The position numbers and the translations under genes are program-made. This document shows positions 9,051-16,493 of a stretch of DNA of 64,000 nt, in pieces. Positions within the stretch are counted from its first letter, which is position 1. Every line of letters begins with the position of its first letter. The notes under the pieces are model-generated. The model was given only the letters and a program-made list of their open reading frames with translations, was not told the origin of the DNA and searched no databases. The stretch is from Ruegeria sp. 6PALISEP08 (GTDB lineage: Bacteria; Pseudomonadota; Alphaproteobacteria; Rhodobacterales; Rhodobacteraceae), in assembly GCF_001238295.1 (NCBI RefSeq), contig NZ_LGXZ01000001.1, forward strand, positions 248,001 through 312,000, written 5' to 3'.

Positions 9051-9111
9051 ACGGCCTGCCACCTTGTGAGAGTCACAAGACAGTCACATGTCTTGTGTTA
9101 ACGAGGCCGTA
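9051..9111 (+). promoter_or_regulatory. Nested and alternative hairpins before olsB
   Basis: Three perfect pairings compete in this leader. TACGGCCT (9051-9058) pairs with AGGCCGTA (9104-9111) as outer arms. Inside, CTTGTGA (9063-9069) pairs with TCACAAG (9073-9079), while CACAAGACA (9074-9082) pairs with TGTCTTGTG (9089-9097). The last two share bases and exclude each other. No T-run follows, so this is not an ordinary terminator. It could be an operator cluster on DNA or a switch in RNA. Confidence 0.5.
9070..9090 (+). promoter_or_regulatory. Possible Pho box before olsB
   Basis: The heptamer AGTCACA occurs at 9071-9077 and again at 9082-9088, a spacing of exactly 11 bases. This is the layout of PhoB boxes, whose half-sites share the GTCA core. 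The site is 60 bases before the olsB start. Ornithine-lipid synthesis by olsB is PhoB-controlled in rhizobia, so the context fits. The assignment is inferred from pattern and context only. Confidence 0.45.
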
Positions 9112-9149
9112 ACGGCAACAATGGGTTTGCAACCGTGGAGGATGCGACC

Positions 9150-9890
9150 GTGGCGACTGCAGTTTTGCTCAGCAAAGGGCGCTATCGCGCGCGACTTGCA
9201 CAGTCGGCCGAGGATATCGAGGCTGCACAACGGTTGCGGACGTTGGCCTTCGGCACGCGGCAACTGGACCGCGACGATTTCGACGCACGATGCAGCCATA
9301 TTCTGGTCGAAGATATGCGTTCAGCGGGCCAACTGGTCTGTTGTTTCCGGATGCTGACCATGGATCATGGTGGCGAAATCGGGCGCAGCTATTCGGCCCA
9401 GTTCTACGACCTGAGCTCGCTGGAGGGTTTCAGTGGCCGCATGGTCGAGATGGGACGGTTTTGCATTCATCCTGATCACAGCGATCCCGACATCCTGCGC
9501 GTGGCGTGGGGTGCAATGACAGCCTATGTAGATCAGAACGGTGTTGAGATGCTGTTTGGATGCTCGTCCTTTGCCGGTACCGAGACTGAGCAGTATCTAG
9601 ACGCGTTTGCGATGCTCAAGCATCGTCATCTGGCACCGAAACGATGGCTGCCACGGGTAAAAGCCCCGAATGTTTTTCGCTTTGCTGCGCGTCTGCGGCG
9701 CAAGCCAGATGCCAAAAAGGCAATGTTGCGGATGCCACCTTTGTTGCGCACCTATCTGATGATGGGCGGTTGGGTCAGTGATCATGCGGTTGTAGATCGT
9801 CACATGAACACACTTCATGTGTTCACCGGGCTGGAAATCGGAGCGATTCCCCCGGCGCGCAAACGTCTGTTGCGGACGGTGGTCGGGTAG
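9150..9890 (+). CDS. olsB: L-ornithine N(alpha)-acyltransferase
   Basis: OlsB joins a 3-hydroxyacyl group from ACP to ornithine, giving lyso-ornithine lipid, the first step to the phosphorus-free membrane lipid that replaces phospholipids when phosphate is short. The 246-residue protein has the acyltransferase signature of the family: AAQRLRTLAFG, DFDARCSHILVED, the FDLSSLEGF-like segment FYDLSSLEGFSGRMVEMGRFCIHP and a C-terminal LLRTYLMMGGWV. I chose the GTG at 9150 because a GGAGG lies eight bases before it; a GTG at 9135 is the alternative. olsA, which adds the second acyl chain and usually follows, is not adjacent. Confidence 0.88.
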   Translation: MATAVLLSKGRYRARLAQSAEDIEAAQRLRTLAFGTRQLDRDDFDARCSHILVEDMRSAGQLVCCFRMLTMDHGGEIGRSYSAQFYDLSSLEGFSGRMVEMGRFCIHPDHSDPDILRVAWGAMTAYVDQNGVEMLFGCSSFAGTETEQYLDAFAMLKHRHLAPKRWLPRVKAPNVFRFAARLRRKPDAKKAMLRMPPLLRTYLMMGGWVSDHAVVDRHMNTLHVFTGLEIGAIPPARKRLLRTVVG

Positions 9891-9958
9891 ATTGAGTATT
9901 TCCGAAAAGGTGAAGCAGAGGCGTTGACGCATTGTGTCAGCCGGTTTAGCTGGCGGTC

Positions 9959-11767
9959 ATGGCGAGAATTCCTTTATTGCAGATGTCCGGCATTTCCCTG
10001 ACTTTCGGGGGCGATCCGGTGTTTTCCGAACTTGATCTGGTAGTCCAACTTGGTGACCGCGTGGCGCTGGTCGGGCGCAACGGGTCGGGTAAGTCTACCT
10101 TGATGAAGGTGATGGCCGGATTGGTTGAGGCCGATCGGGGTGAGATTGTCATCCCGCCCGGAAAATCCGTGGGATATATGGAGCAGGACCCAACGATGCA
10201 GGGGTTTGCGACACTGGGTGACTATGCTTCCAGCGGGTTGGAGCCAGGCGAGCTCTACAAGGTTGAACGTGCAGGTGAAGGGTTAAAGTTTGACCCGTCC
10301 CGCCCCGTTGACACGGCATCGGGTGGCGAGCGGCGGCGGGCAGCGCTGGCCAAGCTGATGGCCGAGGCACCGGATCTGATGTTGTTGGACGAGCCCACAA
10401 ACCACTTGGATATCGAAGCCATTGCGTGGCTGGAGCGCGAACTTGGGTCAACCCGTGCGGCTTTTGTACTGATCTCGCACGACCGTGCGTTTTTGCGCGC
10501 GTTGACGCGGGCGACACTCTGGATTGATCGGGGCGCTGTTCGACGGCATGAGCAAGGTTTTGAAGCGTTTGAGACCTGGCGGGACAAGGTGTGGGAAGAG
10601 GAAGACCAGCAGCGGCACAAGCTGAACCGCCTGATCAAGTCCGAAGCGAAATGGGCGGTTGAGGGCATCAGCGCCCGACGCAAGCGCAACCAAGGCCGGG
10701 TGCGGGCCTTGCAGTCTCTGCGAGCCGAAAAAGCAGCGCAGATCAAACGGCAGGGCTCGGCTGCCATGACGTTGGAATCGGGGCCAAAGTCGGGCCGTAA
10801 GGTGATCGAGGCCAAGGGCTTGGCCAAAGGGTTTGGCGACAAGCAGATTGTTCGGAGTTTTGACCTGCTGGTGCAGCGCGGCGATCGCGTGGCATTTGTC
10901 GGGCCCAACGGGGTGGGTAAGACCACGCTGCTGAAAATGTTGCTGGATCAGGTTGAACCGGATGAGGGCTCGGTGTCGTTGGGCACGAATCTTGAGATCG
11001 CGGTGTTCGACCAGACACGCGCGCAGTTGGATCCCGAGATGTCCCTTTGGGACAGCCTTACCGGCGACCCCGAGATGCGGGTGTCAGGAAAGGCCGATCA
11101 GGTGATGGTTGGCGGGCAACCCAAGCATGTGGTGGGGTATCTTAAGGAATTCCTGTTTGACGAAGGCCAGGCAAGAGCGGCCGTTAAGTCCTTGTCAGGT
11201 GGGGAAAAAGCAAGGTTGTTGCTGGCCAAGCTGATGGCGAAACCCTCGAACCTTCTGGTATTGGACGAACCGACCAACGATCTGGATGTTGAGACGCTGG
11301 ATCTGTTGCAGGAGCTTTTGGACGATTACGACGGAACGGTTCTGTTGGTCAGTCACGATCGGGATTTTCTGGACCGGGTGGCAACGACGACGATTGCGAT
11401 GGAAGGGAATGGTCGCGCAACGGTCTATGCCGGAGGGTGGTCGGACTACATCGCGCAACGTGGCGATGTCGCTGGGAAAAAAGAAGAAAAAGCAAAAGCT
11501 TCAAAGCCAAAGGTCAAGCAAGAGGCGAAGCCGAAACCGGGTCTGTCTTTTTCGGAAAAGCACAGGTTGGAGAAGCTGCCTGCCGAAATCGCGCGCCTTG
11601 AGGCCGAGATCGCCAAGCTGGAAGAGCTGATGTCCGACCCAGAGTTGTTCACCCGCGAGCCGGTCAAGTTCCAGAAAGCCACCGACGCGCTGGTCGAACG
11701 TCAGGAAAAGCTGTCGGCGGCCGAAGAGGAGTGGCTGGTGCTGGAAGAAAAAGCCGAAGGCGCCTGA
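9959..11767 (+). CDS. uup: ABC-F family ATPase, Uup type
   Basis: A 602-residue soluble ABC protein with two ATP-binding cassettes and no membrane segments. The first has GRNGSGKST, SGGERRRAAL and DEPTNHLD; the second has GPNGVGKTT, LSGGEKARLLL and DEPTNDLD. A charged linker joins them and a C-terminal coiled coil (about residues 530-595, with AEIARLEAEIAKLEELM) follows, the mark of Uup rather than EttA. ABC-F proteins act on ribosomes or, for Uup, may also bind branched DNA. It stands alone and is convergent with the monooxygenase gene. Confidence 0.9.
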   Translation: MARIPLLQMSGISLTFGGDPVFSELDLVVQLGDRVALVGRNGSGKSTLMKVMAGLVEADRGEIVIPPGKSVGYMEQDPTMQGFATLGDYASSGLEPGELYKVERAGEGLKFDPSRPVDTASGGERRRAALAKLMAEAPDLMLLDEPTNHLDIEAIAWLERELGSTRAAFVLISHDRAFLRALTRATLWIDRGAVRRHEQGFEAFETWRDKVWEEEDQQRHKLNRLIKSEAKWAVEGISARRKRNQGRVRALQSLRAEKAAQIKRQGSAAMTLESGPKSGRKVIEAKGLAKGFGDKQIVRSFDLLVQRGDRVAFVGPNGVGKTTLLKMLLDQVEPDEGSVSLGTNLEIAVFDQTRAQLDPEMSLWDSLTGDPEMRVSGKADQVMVGGQPKHVVGYLKEFLFDEGQARAAVKSLSGGEKARLLLAKLMAKPSNLLVLDEPTNDLDVETLDLLQELLDDYDGTVLLVSHDRDFLDRVATTTIAMEGNGRATVYAGGWSDYIAQRGDVAGKKEEKAKASKPKVKQEAKPKPGLSFSEKHRLEKLPAEIARLEAEIAKLEELMSDPELFTREPVKFQKATDALVERQEKLSAAEEEWLVLEEKAEGA

Positions 11768-11792
11768 GCGCCATCGGCGGAGCGAACCGAGT

Positions 11793-12080
11793 TTAGTCGA
11801 TTTTCGTCATCTCGCTCAGCGTGAATTCTGCAACCGCGCCGTCTGTCGCCTGCATATAAGCGGCAAGATGGGGTGCATTCATGTGGGTTTGCCACAGTTC
11901 CCGCGTTTCCCAGTTTTCGTAAAAGACAAAAAAACCAGGAGTCGAGGTATCCACATGCAGGTCGTACTGGATGCAACCTTCTTCAGCACGGGTGATGGGG
12001 ATGAGCTTTTCAAGCTCGGTGCGGACAAGCTCTTCTTTGCCTGGATTGGCGGTGATTTGCGCGAGAATGGTCAGGGCCAT
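11793..12080 (-). CDS. Antibiotic-biosynthesis-monooxygenase (ABM) domain protein
   Basis: A 95-residue protein that is a single ABM ferredoxin-like domain: LTILAQITANPGKEELVRTELEKL, EEGCIQYDLHVD, FFVFYENWETRELWQTHM and PHLAAYMQ. Proteins of this type (such as YgiN) act on quinols without a cofactor, but the substrate here is unknown. It is divergent from the HxlR regulator gene, an arrangement that suggests the regulator controls it, as YodB-type HxlR proteins control quinone-handling genes elsewhere. Confidence 0.82.
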   Translation of the reverse strand: MALTILAQITANPGKEELVRTELEKLIPITRAEEGCIQYDLHVDTSTPGFFVFYENWETRELWQTHMNAPHLAAYMQATDGAVAEFTLSEMTKID

Positions 12081-12148
12081 GATGTCTCCTTACAGGGCTC
12101 GGTTGCGATGAACCGAGATATGTGTGACACCAACAAATCACGCAAGTA

Positions 12149-12163
12149 CGCACTATTTGTGCG
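12149..12163. promoter_or_regulatory. Dyad between monooxygenase and hxlR genes
   Basis: CGCAC (12149-12153), five bases TATTT, then GTGCG (12159-12163) form a perfect inverted repeat near the middle of the 124-base divergent promoter region. Flanking GTAC sequences lie just outside. It is a natural candidate for the HxlR operator, acting on both genes. Confidence 0.45.
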
Positions 12164-12204
12164 GGTAGGTACCATTTGTATACTGTCTGTGGCAGGAGGT
12201 CGGG

Positions 12205-12543
12205 GTGGATCGATTTGAAAGATACGACTGCAGCGGAGGTTGCCCGGTCGAAGCCGGGCTGGAGCAGATATCGGGCAAGTGGAAGGGCTTGGTGATCTAT
12301 CATCTTCTTGGTGGCACGATGCGCTTTAACGCGTTGTCCCGCGCATTGGGCACGGTGACCCAGCGCAGCCTGACCAAGCAGCTACGTGAGCTAGAGGCAG
12401 ATGGAATCGTGCATCGCCAAGTTTATGCAGAGGTGCCGCCCAGAGTGGAGTACAGCCTGACTGAAAAGGGGCAGGCGCTGCGCCCGGTGATCGAGGCGCT
12501 GGCGGATTGGGGGCAGAATAAGGTTATGGGTGGGACCGGATAG
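12205..12543 (+). CDS. HxlR family transcriptional regulator
   Basis: A 112-residue regulator with the HxlR winged-helix pattern. It has CPVEAGLEQISGKWKGLVIYHLLGGTMRFNAL, then QRSLTKQLRELEADGIVHRQVYAEVPPRVEYSLTEKGQAL, then a C-terminal dimer helix. Cys9 and the CPVE Cys13 are close to each other near the N-terminus, where redox-sensing HxlR proteins keep their reactive Cys. It starts with GTG at 12205, four bases after AGGAGGT. Its end overlaps the convergent acetyltransferase gene by 20 bases. Confidence 0.9.
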   Translation: MDRFERYDCSGGCPVEAGLEQISGKWKGLVIYHLLGGTMRFNALSRALGTVTQRSLTKQLRELEADGIVHRQVYAEVPPRVEYSLTEKGQALRPVIEALADWGQNKVMGGTG

Positions 12544-13078
12544 GCCGGGCAGGGTTTCCGGCAACGGTTTCGCCGGGCTGGACATCCTTTGTCACGACAC
12601 TCCCGGCACCAATCGTGGCATTGTCGCCGACAGTGATGCCGGGTAGCAGAATCGCGCCTCCGCCCACCCAGACATGCCTGCCAATTGTGACCGGCAAGCC
12701 GATTTCCAGTCCTTTTGCCCGATCCGCCGGGTCTTTGGCGTGGTGGGCGCAGTAGACCTGGACATTGGGGCCGAACATCGTGTCGTCTCCGATCCGCATT
12801 GGGGCCGTGTCCAGCACGACACAACCGGCGTTGAAATAGACCCGGTTGCCCAGATGGATGTTCATCCCATAAGCACAATGGAACGGAGCTTCGAGGAAGC
12901 AGGCCTCGCCGACATGGCCCAGCAGTGCATGCAACTCGGGCGCCATCGCTCCGCGTGTGTCCGGCGGGCAGGTGTTGTGCGCGTGAACTGCGCGCCTTGC
13001 CTGCGCACGCAGAGCATCCAGTTCCGAATCCAGACAGCAATACCACTGTCCGGACTGCATTTTTTCACGTTCAGACAT
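12524..13078 (-). CDS. Sugar O-acetyltransferase (Maa/NodL type)
   Basis: A 184-residue hexapeptide-repeat acetyltransferase that uses acetyl-CoA. The N-terminal Mac domain (MQSGQWYCCLDSELDALRAQARRAVHAHN) is followed by left-handed beta-helix turns such as IHLGNRVYFNAGCVVLDTAPMRIGDDTMFGPNV and by VTIGRHVWVGGGAILLPGITVGDNATIGAGSVVTKD. The catalytic His lies in the YCAHH segment. Acceptors in the family are maltose, glucose or Nod-factor sugars; the true substrate here is unknown. It lies nine bases downstream of the dehydrogenase gene and may share its transcript. Confidence 0.87.
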   Translation of the reverse strand: MSEREKMQSGQWYCCLDSELDALRAQARRAVHAHNTCPPDTRGAMAPELHALLGHVGEACFLEAPFHCAYGMNIHLGNRVYFNAGCVVLDTAPMRIGDDTMFGPNVQVYCAHHAKDPADRAKGLEIGLPVTIGRHVWVGGGAILLPGITVGDNATIGAGSVVTKDVQPGETVAGNPARPIRSHP

Positions 13079-13087
13079 GCGACAGAT

Positions 13088-13843
13088 TTAGCGCATCCGC
13101 AATGCACCGTCGATGCGGATAACTTCTCCGTTCAGATAACCCATCTCGACGATGAAGCCGGCCAATCGCCCGTATTCCATCGGATCGCCCAAGCGAGCAG
13201 GGCTCGGGACGTCAGCGGCCAGCTGTTGCTGTACCTCTTCGGGCAGACCGGCCAGCATCGGGGTCATGAAAATGCCCGGCGCGATGGTCATGACCCGAAT
13301 GCCGGTCGAGGCCAGATCACGGGCCATCGGCAGCGTCATGCCAACAACACCACCTTTCGAAGCGGCATAAGCCGCCTGACCCTTTTGCCCGTCATATGCA
13401 GCGATGGAGGCGGTGTTGATGATCACACCACGTGCACCGTCTGCTTCGGGTTCATTCTTTGCCATCTCGGCAGAGGCCAGACGCGAAACGTTGAAGGTAC
13501 CGACGAGGTTGATATCAATTGTGCGCTGGAAGGCGTCCAGAGGGTGGGGGCCATCCTTGCCAACCGTCTTGATGCCATAAGCGATGCCCGCGCAATTCAC
13601 GGTTGCGGTGATCTTGCCCATCTTGTCCATGCCCAAGCGCACGGCAGCTGCCACCGAATCCTCATCAGTGACATCGGTCTGCGCAAAATGCCCGCCGATT
13701 TCACCGGCAACCTGAATGCCGCGATCTGCGTCCCGGTCCAGAATGGTGACCTGCGCACCTTGGGCGGCAAAATGACGGGCCGTGGCTTCGCCCAGACCGG
13801 ACGCGCCGCCGGTGACAAGGGCGGCTGTGGTGGACAGGTGCAT
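13088..13843 (-). CDS. Short-chain 3-hydroxyacyl-CoA dehydrogenase (HSD10 type)
   Basis: A 251-residue SDR with the NAD-binding motif TGGASGLG near residue 11, NCAGIAYG, and the catalytic Ser/Tyr/Lys in NTASIAAYDGQKGQAAYAASKGG. The overall pattern, including the insertion around KTVGKDGPHPLDAFQRTIDINLVGTFN, is that of type II 3-hydroxyacyl-CoA dehydrogenases, which oxidise hydroxyacyl-CoA in fatty or branched-chain acid breakdown. The start is the ATG at 13843 with GGGAGGAG upstream; the frame stays open further upstream without a good start. A perfect TGAAC/GTTCA dyad lies 22 bases before the start. Confidence 0.88.
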   Translation of the reverse strand: MHLSTTAALVTGGASGLGEATARHFAAQGAQVTILDRDADRGIQVAGEIGGHFAQTDVTDEDSVAAAVRLGMDKMGKITATVNCAGIAYGIKTVGKDGPHPLDAFQRTIDINLVGTFNVSRLASAEMAKNEPEADGARGVIINTASIAAYDGQKGQAAYAASKGGVVGMTLPMARDLASTGIRVMTIAPGIFMTPMLAGLPEEVQQQLAADVPSPARLGDPMEYGRLAGFIVEMGYLNGEVIRIDGALRMR

Positions 13844-13864
13844 GGTGAACTCCTCCCAGAGATA

Positions 13865-13878
13865 TGAACGATTGTTCA
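13865..13878. promoter_or_regulatory. TetR-type operator candidate
   Basis: TGAAC (13865-13869), GATT, GTTCA (13874-13878): a 14-base inverted repeat 22 bases upstream of the dehydrogenase ATG. The form matches operators of TetR-family regulators of acyl-CoA breakdown. No TetR gene lies nearby, so the regulator would be encoded elsewhere. Confidence 0.45.
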
Positions 13879-14063
13879 ATAACCGGTTCGCGGGTGCGGT
13901 GTCCACAGTTTTGACGAAATGGATGGCCCGGTGACCTGCGTCGCCAAACCAGAACCAAAAAAACGTTCCTGAAGACAAGTTAATCCGGTCCTCACGAAAA
14001 CGCGCCTGTTTGTGAGTGAAGACTTCAAGGCCGTCATGTGTTTTTTCGCCAGGAGGTCCTGAT

Positions 14064-14924
14064 ATGGTTATGAGTAAGAAACAAACGCTGGGTGCTGTAC
14101 TTGTCGCGCCTGTTTTTGGATTGGTGATGATTGGCAGTGCATCTGCTGCACCGGAAACCTGCACGGGGAAAACGGCCCGCAGCCTGGCCAATGCCGGGGA
14201 TTACGCGGGGTTGTGTGATTGCGTTCAGGTGACCCCAAGTTTTCTGGAGAGGCTTCAGAAACGTTCGGATTTGGAGACAACGTTGGAAGTGACCGGGGCA
14301 CAGTGCCCGGGTCTCGCCGCGCTACTGACGGATTTGCCGACGGCAAGCCTGTCGGGTTCAAACGAAAACCGTGGAGAAAGCCGAGGGTCTGAGCCGCAAG
14401 GCGAGGCGTTTGCAGAGGCGGCAAGTCCGGGGTCGCCGGGCGGCGGCCAAACCGGTGGTGGCGGTGAACCTGGTGGCGGCGGTGAACCCGGTGGTGGCGG
14501 TGAAGCCGGCGGTGGCGGCGAACCCGGTGGCGGTGGTGAACCCGGCGGTGGTGGTGAACCCGGTGGCGGTGGTGAACCCGGCGGTGGTGGTGAACCCGGC
14601 GGTGGTGGTGAACCCGGCGGTGGTGGTGAACCCGGCGATGGTGGCGAACCCGGTGATGGCGACGGAAAAGGTGGCAAAGGCGGCGGCAAAGGCGAAGGTA
14701 AAGGGAAAGGCGGCAAAGGCGGCGACGGAAAAGGTAAAAATGGCGACGGCAGAGGTGAAGGCAAAGGTAAAGGCGGTAAGGGTGGCAGCAAAGGTAACAA
14801 CGGCGGTGGGAATGGCGGAGAAGGCAGCAGCCCGGGCCGTGGCAACAACGCCAACAACGACGAAGGCGGCAATGACCGAAACGGTCGTGGCGGCGGTCGA
14901 AGTGGTGGAAAAGGCCTTAGGTAA
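14064..14924 (+). CDS. Secreted Gly-rich repeat protein
   Basis: A 286-residue protein of unknown function in three parts. Residues 1-28 are a signal peptide ending at SASA-A. Residues 29 to about 115 form a small domain with several Cys (ETCTG, LCDCVQ, AQCPG), resembling no family I recognise. Residues 131-196 are 11 tandem copies of the six-residue unit GGGGEP, with one GGGGEA and one GDGGEP variant. The last 90 residues are rich in Gly, Lys, Asn and Arg and very basic. So an acidic repeat is followed by a basic tail. The ATG at 14064 follows AGGAGGT by six bases. The long proline-rich frame on the opposite strand is a shadow of the repeat. Confidence 0.75.
   Translation: MVMSKKQTLGAVLVAPVFGLVMIGSASAAPETCTGKTARSLANAGDYAGLCDCVQVTPSFLERLQKRSDLETTLEVTGAQCPGLAALLTDLPTASLSGSNENRGESRGSEPQGEAFAEAASPGSPGGGQTGGGGEPGGGGEPGGGGEAGGGGEPGGGGEPGGGGEPGGGGEPGGGGEPGGGGEPGGGGEPGDGGEPGDGDGKGGKGGGKGEGKGKGGKGGDGKGKNGDGRGEGKGKGGKGGSKGNNGGGNGGEGSSPGRGNNANNDEGGNDRNGRGGGRSGGKGLR
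14454..14651 (+). repeat. 18-bp tandem repeat, 11 copies
   Basis: Eleven in-frame units of 18 bases encode GGGGEP-type hexapeptides. The GAA codon recurs every 18 bases from 14466 to 14646. Third-position differences between units (GGT or GGC) show that the copies are not all recent. Copy number is likely to vary between strains and to be hard to assemble. Confidence 0.9.
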
Positions 14925-14945
14925 TCTCCCGTCTTATGAAGCAGT

Positions 14946-14969
14946 ACGGCCACCCGATCGGGTGGCCGT
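14946..14969. terminator. Perfect hairpin between convergent genes
   Basis: ACGGCCACCC, loop GATC, GGGTGGCCGT: a 10-base-pair perfect stem 22 bases after the Gly-rich gene and 33 bases before the tyrS stop. A long T-run is missing on either side, so it is an imperfect but likely bidirectional terminator. Confidence 0.65.
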
Positions 14970-15002
14970 TATCCTGTTCGGTCTCTTCAGATTGAGATCG
15001 TA

Positions 15003-16250
15003 TCAGCCGAGTTGAACCAGTGCGTGGCGCTTTTTGCCTGCGCTTAGCTTGATCGGCGATGACAGGGCGCCTGCGTCGATCATCATCCCGGCATCGGTCA
15101 GCGGTGCGTCATCCAGCTTGGCGCCGTTCTCGGCGATCAGGCGCTTGGCTTCTTTGCCGGACTTGGCCAACCCAGATTTGACGATCAGTTGCACGACAGA
15201 GATCGGCAGGTCCGCGGCATTGAGGGTCAGTGTCGGAAGGTCGTCGCCTACGCCACCTTTTTCGAACACTTCGCGCGCGGTGGCTTCGGCATTGGCCGCA
15301 GCTTGTGCACCGTGCAGCAGGGTTGTGACCTCATTGGCCAGACGGATCTTGGCCTCGTTGATCTCGGACCCGGCAAGCGCGCCCAGACGATCGCACTCAT
15401 CCACCGGCAATTCAGTGTAAAGCTTCAGGAACCGGCCCACATCCGCGTCGGTGGTATTGCGCCAAAACTGCCAAAACTCGTAAGGCGAGCGCATCTCGGC
15501 GTTCAGCCAGACTGCACCGTCCTGCGACTTGCCCATTTTCTTGCCGTCACTGGTGGTCAGCAGAGGCGAGGTCAGGCCATAGATCTCGTGATCCAGCACG
15601 CGGCGAGTCAGGTCGATCCCGTTGACGATATTGCCCCATTGGTCTGATCCACCCATCTGCAGAACACAGCCGTAACGGCGGTTCAGTTCCAGGAAGTCAT
15701 AGGCCTGAAGGATCATGTAGTTGAATTCGAGAAATGACAGCGATTGCTCACGGTCCAATCGGGACTTCACCGATTCAAACGACAGCATCCGGTTGACCGA
15801 GAAATGTCGCCCGATGTCGCGCAGGAAATCGAGGTAGTTCAGGTCATCCAGCCATTCGGCATTGTTCAGCATCAGCGCCTTGTTCTCGGCGTCTGTGTCA
15901 TAGTCGATATAGGCTGCGAACACCTTTTTGATGCCCGCGATGTTTTCGTCGATCTGTTCGGGGTCCAGCAAGGGGCGCTCGTCCGCGCGGAACGAAGGAT
16001 CACCGACTTTGGTCGTGCCGCCACCCATCAGCGTGATCGGCTGGTGACCGGTCTTCTGGAACCAACGCAGCATCATGATCTGGATCAGGCTGCCCACATG
16101 CAACGACTGTGCCGTTGCATCAAAGCCGATATAGGCCGGTTTGCACCCACTGATCAGCGCGTCGTCAAGGCCCTGATAATCGGTGCAGTCGGCGAGAAAG
16201 CCGCGCTCGATCATCGTGGCGATGAAATCCGATTTGGGGTGGTAGGTCAT
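15003..16250 (-). CDS. tyrS: Tyrosyl-tRNA synthetase
   Basis: A class I aminoacyl-tRNA synthetase that charges tRNA-Tyr. The 415-residue protein carries the HIGH-like motif HVGS at residues 51-54 and the KMSKS-like motif KMGKS at 238-242. The tyrosine-pocket segment [17 protein letters not shown] and [14 protein letters not shown] are both present. The C-terminal S4 RNA-binding domain is seen in [28 protein letters not shown]. It is divergent from anmK. Confidence 0.97.
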   Translation of the reverse strand: MTYHPKSDFIATMIERGFLADCTDYQGLDDALISGCKPAYIGFDATAQSLHVGSLIQIMMLRWFQKTGHQPITLMGGGTTKVGDPSFRADERPLLDPEQIDENIAGIKKVFAAYIDYDTDAENKALMLNNAEWLDDLNYLDFLRDIGRHFSVNRMLSFESVKSRLDREQSLSFLEFNYMILQAYDFLELNRRYGCVLQMGGSDQWGNIVNGIDLTRRVLDHEIYGLTSPLLTTSDGKKMGKSQDGAVWLNAEMRSPYEFWQFWRNTTDADVGRFLKLYTELPVDECDRLGALAGSEINEAKIRLANEVTTLLHGAQAAANAEATAREVFEKGGVGDDLPTLTLNAADLPISVVQLIVKSGLAKSGKEAKRLIAENGAKLDDAPLTDAGMMIDAGALSSPIKLSAGKKRHALVQLG

Positions 16251-16493
16251 ATCGTGCCCTTTGGGTTAATGTTGCGGGGCACTGTATAGGCGGCAGCGCC
16301 TAGGAGGAAAAGCCACCTTTTTTCCTTGGAGCCGGGTGTCGATCCGGCCACGCGGTTCGCGAAAAATAAGAGGCGCCGTATCAGAACGCTTGCGTTTTTG
16401 TGCAAACAAAAGGCAGTTTGACCAGGCTGCAACCCAGAGGTGAACCCAAGGACCCGGATGTGGCGAAGAAGACAGCCAGTTCAGGAGGCAGGC

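Noticed and set aside
9924..9952. TTGACG with TAGCTG as a sigma-70 promoter for uup
   Set aside because: The second box matches poorly and would place the transcript start at the start codon.
12674..13867. 397-codon frame on the plus strand
   Set aside because: It runs across two real minus-strand genes (acetyltransferase and SDR) and has no recognisable domain.
14454..14651. Repeat considered as a CRISPR-like array
   Set aside because: The units are contiguous 18-mers without spacers and keep a reading frame.
14255..14953. Long proline-rich frame on the minus strand
   Set aside because: It is the reverse of the GGGGEP repeat; the plus-strand protein has a signal peptide and a strong ribosome-binding site.
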